This document shows positions 20,581 to 27,497 of a stretch of DNA of 64,000 nucleotides, one piece after another. The notes below the pieces were generated by a model that made no database searches, was not told the origin of the DNA, and worked only from the letters and a program-made list of their open reading frames with translations. The number at the start of each line of letters is the position of its first letter. Position 1 is the first letter of the stretch. The stretch is from Blastocatellia bacterium (GTDB lineage Bacteria; Acidobacteriota; Blastocatellia; HR10; J050). The position numbers were made by a program, and so were the translations under genes. Location: the NCBI GenBank assembly GCA_026985075.1, contig JALSQX010000073.1, positions 1 to 64,000 of the forward strand, written 5' to 3'.

Positions 20581-20620
20581 CCGCCTAACTCCTTTATTCT
20601 ACTTAATCCCCATTTGTCCG
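20581..20620 (-). other. attI-like site of older integron platform
   Basis: CCGCCTAACTCCTTTATTCTAC followed by TTAATCCCCATT matches the site at 22364-22402 nearly base for base. On the minus strand it gives GTTAGGC at the cassette junction. It lies 194 bases upstream of a truncated intI start, as its twin lies 187 bases upstream of the longer intI. Confidence 0.7.
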
Positions 20621-20776
20621 TAGTGCCGATTCACGGAACCAACCACAGTTTTGAATATACTGCCGAATTTCTCTTAGCGTCAAGGAAAACCTCTTGATCG
20701 GCATCAAACGACCGACGACCCTGACACGGATATTGAGGGTGCTAGGGAGATCAGGTATAAACCAGGATGGTAGATT

Positions 20777-20900
20777 ATGAATGGGGCTGAGCGAGAACTT
20801 GAACGGGAGCTGGGTGGTTATACCGATTTTCTGCGGAAACGTCGGCTGACACCGCCTAGAAGCAGTTTCATAAGAGATAGCAATACAACCAAGATGTACG
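20777..20900 (+). pseudogene. Truncated second integron integrase (N-terminus only)
   Basis: MNGAERELERELGGYTDFLR ... RRLTPP aligns with the N-terminus of the longer integrase remnant (MSEAEEKLQAVLEGYSNFMR ... RQLALP), at the same distance from an attI-like site. Beyond about residue 30 the similarity stops, and IS5-type transposase debris on the opposite strand begins near 20985. It is a paralogous intI cut short, probably by the insertion. Confidence 0.65.
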
Positions 20901-20984
20901 AAACTGAGGAAGTTAACGCACTACAATTGGGCGAAGGCTTTGTAGCCAGGCAAACAACTGTTTCATCCTCCAACGTCGGCAGTA

Positions 20985-21628
20985 TCGCCGCAAAAATCGA
21001 CCATCTGGCGTCGGAGGTCTCGTTCGGCTTTCTCAGTGAGGAGCAATCATCTGGACACCTTGCTGGGCCAGAGCTTCGTCCAGGGGATCGCTGTCATAAG
21101 CTTTATCCCCAATCAGCCGCTCTGGCCACTTGGGGGTTAAGGTCCAAGGGAGAGTATCTTCAACAAGGGTGACTTAATGCGGGCTAGCCGACGCCGCGTG
21201 GACGGCGACGGGAAGACCAGCGCCGTTGGCCACGGCCATGAGTTTCGTACCTTTGCCTCGCTTGGTCGTTCTCATCCCGAACCCCTTTTTTTCACCACTA
21301 CAAAGGTGCCATCAATAAAACATTCCGAACGATCTAGTCCCCCTCGCCGACGAAGGTCTTCGGTAATGCTTCCAGTACACGGCGTCGGAGTCCATCACGA
21401 ACCTACATCGGGAACCGCCGGTGGCCGGTCTGGTATGGTGAAAACCTCTCGGGTAGGTCTTTCCACCGGGCTCCACTGCGTAAGATCCAAAGAATCCCCT
21501 TCAAGATTACTCGATTCCCTTCCCACGGCCTCTCTCTGCTGTCAGGTCGGCCAGGGAGAGGGGGAGTCAAAGGCTCGATGCTTGCCCATTGCTCATCGGT
21601 TAACTCCTCTCGTCAGCTCATATCTCAT
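20985..21628 (-). pseudogene. IS5-family transposase remnant
   Basis: From ATG 21628 the minus strand reads MRYELT..., then pieces of a DDE transposase in shifting frames: [53 protein letters not shown]. Many stops and frameshifts are present. It lies between the truncated intI and a partial cassette frame. I could not find terminal inverted repeats, so the ends are approximate. Confidence 0.8.
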
Positions 21629-21657
21629 CCCCCCTTCCGGAAAGATCTTGGCATAAC

Positions 21658-21756
21658 TCAGGTACTTATGAGACCGCTTCTAGCATCAAAAGCTTGCCGT
21701 GCTGCCTTGATGTCCTGTTTGCTTGGAGCTTGAATTATTCTTCTCTCTTTGCTCAA
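21658..21756 (-). other. Partial cassette frame cut by IS remnant
   Basis: Directly after the crossover of attC site 3, TTG 21756 opens LSKERRIIQAPSKQDIKAAR then QAFDARSG, and closes at TGA 21658-21660. PSKQDIKAARQA resembles the start of XRE-type antitoxins. It may be a cassette gene truncated by the IS5-type element. Low confidence. Confidence 0.3.
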
Positions 21757-21760
21757 GGCG

Positions 21761-21818
21761 GCCTAACGAAAAGCTCAGCCGCCCGCCGGAGGCGGGTCGG
21801 TTGCAGCGGGGGGTAGGC
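21761..21818 (-). other. attC site 3
   Basis: 58 bases. On the minus strand the insertion-side box is a perfect GTTAGGC and the other outer box is GCCTACC (two changes from RYYYAAC). The core is identical to sites 1 and 2 (CCGACCCGCC ... GGCGGGCGGCTGAGCTT). It lies 20 bases past the end of the toxin gene of the first cassette. Confidence 0.85.
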
Positions 21819-21838
21819 GGCAGAGTATCTGTCCTTGG

Positions 21839-22108
21839 TTAGCGTCTTCGATAAATCTCTCGCCGATGGCCAATCGCATGAATCACGATCGTTTCTTCGT
21901 CCCAAAGGACTTCATAAATCACACGGTAGTCACCCACACGGAGCTTGTAAAGTCCTGCCAGATCACCCATCAATGCCTCAAGACGAATCGTGTCCAGATT
22001 CGCAGCCAGCCAATTGATACGTTGAACGAGGCGGCGTGCTGCAGGCTTGTCTAATCACTCTAATTCCCGAGATGCTGCTTGCAGAATGCGAACGCGGTAC
22101 TTGCTCAT
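21839..22108 (-). pseudogene. RelE-type toxin with one nonsense codon (cassette)
   Basis: MSKYRVRILQAASRELE is followed by TGA (22055-22057). The same frame then continues LDKPAARRLVQRINWLAANL ... AGLYKLRVGDYRVIYEV ... IHAIGHRREIYRRR to TAA. This is a complete RelE/ParE toxin with codon 18 stopped; Arg (CGA) would be expected there, so a single C-to-T change killed it. It overlaps the antitoxin by 4 bases (ATGA). Confidence 0.85.
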
Positions 22109-22323
22109 TCCTCCACACCAAGACGCCGGATCACTTCCTCAAACGGCTCACCGCGTTCGCCACTTGCTACGGCTTCCTTCTGGCGCAAAAGCCTCTCCCG
22201 AATGGTCTTGCGAATGGGTAACCCCTCATCAGGATCACCGAGTACCTCCAGGAGCTTCTCCTCGATGATGGTTTCTATCATCTCGCGAAGTTCGTCCCTT
22301 GTCATCTGCGCTACAGTATCCAT
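22105..22323 (-). CDS. Antitoxin of RelE-type module (first cassette)
   Basis: 72 residues, acidic and helical (RDELREMIETIIEEKLLEVL, PIRKTIRERLLRQKEAVASG, EPFEEVIRRLGVEE). ATG 22323 is 5 bases after GGAGG; an ATG at 22335 is less well placed. It starts about 45 bases from the attI-like site and ends in an ATGA overlap with its toxin. It is intact although the toxin carries a stop. Confidence 0.75.
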   Translation of the reverse strand: MDTVAQMTRDELREMIETIIEEKLLEVLGDPDEGLPIRKTIRERLLRQKEAVASGERGEPFEEVIRRLGVEE

Positions 22324-22363
22324 ACTATCCTCCATAAGCCTATGAGCCTCACAGCCTACAGAG

Positions 22364-22402
22364 CCGCCTAACTCCTTATTCTACCCAATCTCCATTCTCC
22401 CG
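22364..22402 (-). other. attI-like recombination site
   Basis: GCCTAAC (22366-22372; GTTAGGC on the minus strand) followed by TCCTTATTCTACCCAATCTCC. It is not a palindromic 59-bp element but a simple site at the intI-proximal end of the array, upstream of and divergent from intI, as expected for attI. Its near copy is at 20581. Confidence 0.7.
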
Positions 22403-22552
22403 GAACACTTGTCGCAGGGCATTCTGTAACCTAGCACAGCCAGGCGTCCTAGGCAAGGAAAAAATCAGCGGAAATTCATTGTCTCGGATCACCGAACAGA
22501 TTAACCCAACATGGCACGATTGGTGTTATGGAGATTATGTTTAATCGGAAAT

Positions 22553-23834
22553 ATGAGCGAAGCCGAGGAGAAGCTGCAGGCCGTACTGGAAGGTTATTCC
22601 AACTTCATGAGGGAAAGGCAGTTGGCCCTGCCCAAACATCGACCCCACCTGGTACGCCGGGTGCGCGAGTTCCTGCTCTTTGCCAGAGAACACAGCCACT
22701 ACACCTTCGAGCAAACGCTGGATTAGTTCCTAACCGCACTCGGCCAACGTGATGGCATCAAACCGTGGCAGATTCAGCAAGCATCGGACGCCATTCGCAT
22801 TTACCGGTATCAGTATCGTGGCTACCGTAGCAGGAGAGAGGTTGAACAGAAGGGTGTCGGTACTTCCGGCAATGACGAAAGCTTCATCGAACGGCTGCGC
22901 GAGGTCATTCGACTGCGCCACTATGCAAGGAGTACGGAGAAGACCTATCTGCATTGGAGGCGGAGATTTCTCGCGTATCGCAAGCATGCCGGGCTGGCGG
23001 GTGAGCCGACCGCTGCGGATGTAAAGGCGTTTCTTACCCGCTTGGCCATGGTTGAGAAGGTGAGCGCTTCTACGCAGAATCAGGCGTTCCGTGCATTGCT
23101 TCTTCTTTTCCGGGAGGTCTTGCGCAAGGATTTGGAGGAAATGGCCCAGACGATCCGGGCCAGGCGGGGGCGAAGGCTCCCAACGGTATTGTCGGTCAGC
23201 GAAATACAGGCATTGCTTGAGGCTGTGGAACCTGATTACAAGGTGATGGTGAAACTGCTCTACGGAAGCGGCCTCCGTCTGATGGAGTTGCTCCGTCTTC
23301 GGGTGAAGGATATCGACTTTGATGCGGGGCTAATCACCGTGCGTGGAGGCAAAGGCAACAAGGGTCGGACAACCCTGTTACCGGAGTCTTGGCGAAAAGA
23401 GCTGCGTGTGCATCTGGCCAAGGTTCGCGAATGGTACGAAGCCGACTTGGCGCAAGGGTACGGAGAGGCTCCTGTTCCGAATGCCCTGGCGAGAAAGTAT
23501 CCGGAGGCCGGGAAGGAGTGGGGGTGGCAGTACCTCTTTCCTGCCAACAAGATTGCCATAGACCCGGCGGATGGGAAGATGCGTCGTTATCACGTTTATG
23601 AAAAGACGCTGCAAGGGGCCCATACGCAGAGCAGTACGCCGCGCTGGTCTCACTAAACGTGCCTCGGCGCACACACTCCGTCACAGCTTTGCAACCCACC
23701 TGTTGATGAAGGGTCCGGATATCCGAGAAGCTCAGGAGCTTCTGGGACATAAGAGCCTCGAGACGACGATGATTTACACTCACGCGGTGCGAGAACTCAA
23801 GACAAAGACGCGCAGCCCGCTGGACGAGCTGTAA
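22553..23834 (+). pseudogene. intI: Integron integrase, broken
   Basis: A tyrosine recombinase of ~425 codons. An N-terminal extension (residues 1-110) precedes the usual IntI start (SFIERLREVIRLRHYARSTE). It has box I GSGLRLMELLRLRVKDID, the Lys strand GGKGNKGRTTLLP, the IntI-specific insert ALARKYPEAGKEWGWQYLFP, then [27 protein letters not shown] with the catalytic Tyr. The insert identifies IntI rather than XerC/D. An amber codon (22724-22726) lies after TFEQTLD, and a +1 insertion near 23618 shifts the frame before [10 protein letters not shown]. All catalytic residues remain. It is transcribed away from the cassettes. Confidence 0.9.
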
Positions 23835-23880
23835 GCCTCCCCGGCATCCCCGTCGGGGCATGTCATCGGAGGCGGACATG

Positions 23881-23913
23881 CCTGCCTGCCGCGCAGGGCA
23901 CGGCGCAGGCAGG
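23881..23913. terminator. Hairpin downstream of intI
   Basis: CCTGCCTGC (23881-23889) pairs with GCAGGCAGG (23905-23913). No T-run follows, so a terminator role is uncertain; it may be a degenerate recombination or repeat site. Confidence 0.4.
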
Positions 23914-23965
23914 GAAGCATAGCCACCAGGGGCACTACTTCTCCAAGTACGGCATCTCCGCCACC

Positions 23966-24172
23966 ATGAGCCTCCCCATTATCAATGAGGTGTCCGCTCA
24001 TGTGGGCCCGGATCTGCGAGACGCACTGTTGGGCCAGGTGAAGGTCTACCAGCGTCAGGAGCGCTGGAAGGATACCATTGTCTGCCTGAGACCGCAGCGG
24101 TGTGAATCCGACGACGTGGTGGTGAAGCTGTTCCTCGCAGAGCTGCTGCACAAGCCGATTGAGACGTGCTGA
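23966..24172 (+). pseudogene. Unidentified gene fragment
   Basis: Encodes LPIINEVSAHVGPDLRDALL, GQVKVYQRQERWKDTIVCLR and VVVKLFLAELLHKPIETC. The frame is open upstream without a good start (YFSKYGISAT...). It reads like an internal piece of a larger protein, similar in character to the fragment at the other side of the integron. I do not recognise it. Confidence 0.35.
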
Positions 24173-24385
24173 AGGCACGCCCGAAGGGCACGAGTCATGG
24201 ATGGCGAGCGTCAACGTCTGTCGAAAGATTGTGCAGTTGGCCGAGGGCATTGAGAACGAGACGTCGACCTGACTATGCGGATGGGCCGCATGCATGCAGG
24301 TCCACGCCGCTTCAGCTCCTGGAGCCAGGGGCAACAAAGCCTCCCGATGTTCACGCTCCCTTTCCAGATTGAGAATAGCACGTCC

Positions 24386-24853
24386 TCACCCGGACTCCAC
24401 CCAGTGGAGGGGTACGTCAGGAACGCAGATGACGGGGATGCGCGCGCCACGCAACACTTTCTCCGCCGTCGAGCCGAACAAGAGCTCTTCGATATCGCGC
24501 TGGCGCCGACCGCGAATGCCGAGCACAATCATCTGGAAATCCAGATCGGCGGCCACCCGGAGAATCTCGGCGAACGGTTTGCCGACGACCACCATCGAGT
24601 TCATCTGCACGGGGGCATCGGCGCGCTCGTCGAGAATCTCCTGGAGCCGCCGTTCGGCCTGCTCCCGCAATCTGGCCGTCGTGGCCTCGGCGTCGCCCAA
24701 TCCTTCCTCGCTCACCCGGGCGACGAAATCGGCATCAATGACGTGGAGCAAGTAGAGTTCGCCCTGCGGATCGATCAGCGAAATGGCGAAATCGAGGGCG
24801 CGAAGAGAATTGGGAGAGAAATCCACCGGCACGAGAATGTCCTTGATCTTCAT
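24386..24853 (-). CDS. Universal stress protein
   Basis: 155 residues, single UspA domain. MKIKDILVPVDFSPNSLRAL opens the fold, and LGIRGRRQRDIEELLFGSTA carries the G2xG9xGS nucleotide site. Start 24853 follows GGAGGCGAGG; the frame upstream of it is not Usp-like. It lies downstream of the octaheme cytochrome gene with a hairpin between, so the two may share a transcript. Confidence 0.85.
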   Translation of the reverse strand: MKIKDILVPVDFSPNSLRALDFAISLIDPQGELYLLHVIDADFVARVSEEGLGDAEATTARLREQAERRLQEILDERADAPVQMNSMVVVGKPFAEILRVAADLDFQMIVLGIRGRRQRDIEELLFGSTAEKVLRGARIPVICVPDVPLHWVESG

Positions 24854-24930
24854 CCTCGCCTCCTCACCACCGCGATGGTTGTCTTCGTTGGTCGGCACAT
24901 CGACTCCATTGGCGTGAGCGGCCCGAGGCG

Positions 24931-24962
24931 AGGAGTGATCCGATGCCTCTCGGACCACTCCT
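24931..24962 (-). terminator. Intercistronic hairpin after octaheme gene
   Basis: AGGAGTG-A-TCCGA (24931-24943) pairs with TCGGA-C-CACTCCT (24950-24962), a long stem with one mismatch, 8 bases past the cytochrome stop. No U-run. It may limit read-through or stabilise the upstream message. Confidence 0.5.
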
Positions 24963-24969
24963 GGTCGCC

Positions 24970-26280
24970 TCAGGATCGCTTCTTTCGATGCCGTCGCCGG
25001 AGCTCCTCGGCCATCGTTTTGATCTCGGTCAGATCTCGCTTCATTTCGCTCCATCCGTACCAGAGCGCATAGTCCGGATTGGCATGGAACGTCCCCTGGA
25101 AGACGCGCATACGATGCTCCAGATGCATGACGAAGAGCTTCTGCTCGATCGGCGTGGGCGCATCGTGGAAGGCCAACAGATCGGGGAACGGATAAGCGTA
25201 ATGTTCCGGCTTCTTGAGAATCCCGTCCTCGTACAATCCGGCCACGATCCGTATGGCCTCGGCCAGTAGATGATCGGCGGCTTTGATCATCTGATCACCC
25301 TTTTCCAGTTCGGCGCGGGCGAAGTTGACCGAATGGCACTGGTTACACGTCTTGATCATCTTGTCGCGTTCTTTCTGCCAATCCTCTTGCGTGAGCCGGG
25401 CCACGTCGGCCTTCTTGACCACATCGAGGCGCGCCGTGGGCTTCCCGTCCGGGTCGAGCACGCCGAGAGCCTGAAGGATCGTCGTTCGATCCGCCGCCCA
25501 CTGTTCGTCGTCGGGCAGTGGCAAGCGCACGGCCAGGAATCCCCATGCTGTGCGCACGGCGTGATTGCCCTCTTGCATGTGACAGGTCTGGCACGTGGGC
25601 GCGGCGACCGTTTCGGGGAGCGTCTTATTTTGTTTCAGCAGATAGCGCACGCCGTGTTTGGAACCCGCATACATCTCCCATTGAGGATGATCGAATCCCA
25701 TGTGACACGTCTGGCAGGCTTGTGGTTGACGCGCTTCTTTGACGGAAAAGACGTGCCGGGTATGACAGGCGTCGCAGGAAGCCACCCCGAATCCGGCGCC
25801 GTCCCGCTTCAGCGCTTTGATCTCTTCGGGCGTCTTCAGTCCAATCTTGTGGCATCCCCCGCAGCCCTTCATGCCCTCGGTCAACGCCATGGGCAGCCAG
25901 TGCGTGGTGGGCATCGCTTTCATGGCTGCCCAGGCGAAGGCGTGTTTCCCACTTTTGAACTGCTCGACCTGCGTCTGGTGACACACGGCGCACGTCTCCG
26001 GCGTGGGGATCTGCACTTCGGCTACATCCTCAGCCGACGTATGCTGATCACCATGGCACACTGAACAATCGACGCCATTCTGGCTATGTTTGCTCAATTG
26101 CCAGTCGGAGACGATACGGGGGGTGACCTTCTTGTGACACTCGACGCAGAGCGGTCCCGTCTGGGTGGAATGGCGGAGAGAGTCGGCCGGCGCTGCCTCA
26201 TTCTGACTGCGCTCCCCAGACAACATGAGCATGAACGCCACCAGCACGAGAGTCGTACCCAACTTCCACCACTTTCGCAT
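24970..26280 (-). CDS. Octaheme c-type cytochrome (HAO family-like)
   Basis: 436 residues with an N-terminal export signal (TTLVLVAFMLMLSGERSQ). Eight CXXCH sites are visible in order: CVECH, CSVCH, CAVCH, CGGCH, CDACH, CQTCH, CQTCH, CNQCH. Their number and spacing, with a long helical tail (HLEHRMRVFQGTFHANPDYA), match the hydroxylamine-oxidoreductase / octaheme nitrite reductase family. The Tyr cross-link region of true HAO is not evident, so a reductive or electron-transfer role is more likely. Periplasmic. Cytochrome c maturation genes are not in the window. Confidence 0.85.
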   Translation of the reverse strand: MRKWWKLGTTLVLVAFMLMLSGERSQNEAAPADSLRHSTQTGPLCVECHKKVTPRIVSDWQLSKHSQNGVDCSVCHGDQHTSAEDVAEVQIPTPETCAVCHQTQVEQFKSGKHAFAWAAMKAMPTTHWLPMALTEGMKGCGGCHKIGLKTPEEIKALKRDGAGFGVASCDACHTRHVFSVKEARQPQACQTCHMGFDHPQWEMYAGSKHGVRYLLKQNKTLPETVAAPTCQTCHMQEGNHAVRTAWGFLAVRLPLPDDEQWAADRTTILQALGVLDPDGKPTARLDVVKKADVARLTQEDWQKERDKMIKTCNQCHSVNFARAELEKGDQMIKAADHLLAEAIRIVAGLYEDGILKKPEHYAYPFPDLLAFHDAPTPIEQKLFVMHLEHRMRVFQGTFHANPDYALWYGWSEMKRDLTEIKTMAEELRRRHRKKRS

Positions 26281-26409
26281 AGTCGTCCCTCCTTGTCTGT
26301 GAACTCGGTGCGAATGGCACCTGTAAGCATTCTACGGATCTCGAAGGAAGAATCAAGCAATGGTCTTCATGCCGAACGACGAGCAACCTGAGAGATGAGG
26401 CCGATAGCC

Positions 26410-26453
26410 CGAGCCGGTCTCTCCCTCGCCAATACCCGCCTCTCCCCGGCTCG
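26410..26453 (-). terminator. Inverted repeat after DHOD-like gene
   Basis: CGAGCCGG (26410-26417) and CCGGCTCG (26446-26453) are perfectly complementary and lie about 30 bases past the stop of the PFOR-DHOD operon. No T-run, so this is a weak terminator candidate. Confidence 0.35.
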
Positions 26454-26483
26454 TCTGGAATCCGTCGCCCAACAGATCGATCA

Positions 26484-27497
26484 TTACGACGACCACCGAC
26501 GATGCAGCGGATAAGAACTGAGCACTTTCATGTAATTGGCGCGCTCGAACGCCGCCGGATCGGCCACCGAGCGCTGGCTCATACTCCCTTGCATCTGACG
26601 AATGGATTCGTACTCGTGCTCTTCCATCCACTGCAGCACATCGGCGCGCACCCGGGCCAGATGTTCGATGCCATGAATGAGCAGAGCTGAGGTCATCATG
26701 GCGACGCGTGCACCGGCCATCATCGCCTTGAGAACATCTTCGGCCGTATGGATGCCGCCGGTGATGGCCATATCGGCCTTGATATGCCCATAGAGAATAG
26801 CCACCCACCGCAGACGCAACCGCAACTCGTACGAGCGACTCAAGTCCAGATCGGGGACGACCTTCAGCTCCTCCAGATCGAAGTCCGGCTGGTAGAAACG
26901 ATTGAACAGCACCAGAGCACCAGCGCCCGCTCGATCCAACCGCCGGGCCATGTTGGCCATGGCGCTGAAGTAAGGACCGATCTTGACGGCGACCGGAAGC
27001 GCGACGCTGGATGCGACATCCCGTACCAGGTCCACGTACATCTGCTCGACGTCGGCGCCGGTCATCTCCGGATCAGTCGGGATGAAATAGATGTTCAGCT
27101 CCAGCGCATCGGCTCCCGCCTCCTCGATCTTCTTGGCATAAGTGATCCATCCCCCGGTAGAGACGCCGTTGAGACTTCCAATGACGGGAATGTCCACGGC
27201 TTCCTTGACCCGACGAATATGCTCCAGATAGCCCTCCGGCCCCAGGTTGTAGTCCATCATGTCGGGAAAATAGGAGAGCGCTTCGGCATAACTCTCGGCA
27301 CTGTGGGAGAGATGATGATTCAGCTCATGGCTTTCCAATGTGATCTGTTCCTCAAACAGCGAGTGCAACACCACGGCGGCCGCGCCAGCATCCTCCATGC
27401 GCCGGATGTTATCCACTTCTTCGCACAGCGGCGAAGCCGACACGACCAGTGGATTCTTGAGGTTCATGCCCAAGTAGCTCGTCGTCAGATCGATCAT
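26484..27497 (-). CDS. Dihydroorotate dehydrogenase-like flavoprotein
   Basis: 337 residues, a TIM-barrel of the DHOD family ([90 protein letters not shown]). The substrate-site Asn/Cys pattern of true PyrD is altered. Genes of this subfamily commonly follow nifJ/PFOR, and here the start codon overlaps the PFOR stop by 4 bases (ATGA). It probably works with PFOR in electron transfer rather than pyrimidine synthesis; that is inference from context. Confidence 0.8.
   Translation of the reverse strand: MIDLTTSYLGMNLKNPLVVSASPLCEEVDNIRRMEDAGAAAVVLHSLFEEQITLESHELNHHLSHSAESYAEALSYFPDMMDYNLGPEGYLEHIRRVKEAVDIPVIGSLNGVSTGGWITYAKKIEEAGADALELNIYFIPTDPEMTGADVEQMYVDLVRDVASSVALPVAVKIGPYFSAMANMARRLDRAGAGALVLFNRFYQPDFDLEELKVVPDLDLSRSYELRLRLRWVAILYGHIKADMAITGGIHTAEDVLKAMMAGARVAMMTSALLIHGIEHLARVRADVLQWMEEHEYESIRQMQGSMSQRSVADPAAFERANYMKVLSSYPLHRRWSS

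Larger units (their letters stand above)
23835..24385. other. Integron right flank with a hairpin and an unidentified fragment
   Basis: It holds a 9-base-pair hairpin (23881-23913) and an open fragment (23966-24172). Nothing else is supported before the end of the Usp gene. Confidence 0.5.

Noticed and set aside
22055-22057. UGA in the cassette toxin as selenocysteine
   Set aside because: The residue expected there is Arg, not Cys, and no SECIS-like hairpin with a suitable loop follows.
26310-26330. TGGCACCTGTAAGCAT as a sigma-54 promoter
   Set aside because: The GG to GC distance is 9, not 10, and it does not face a gene start on its strand.
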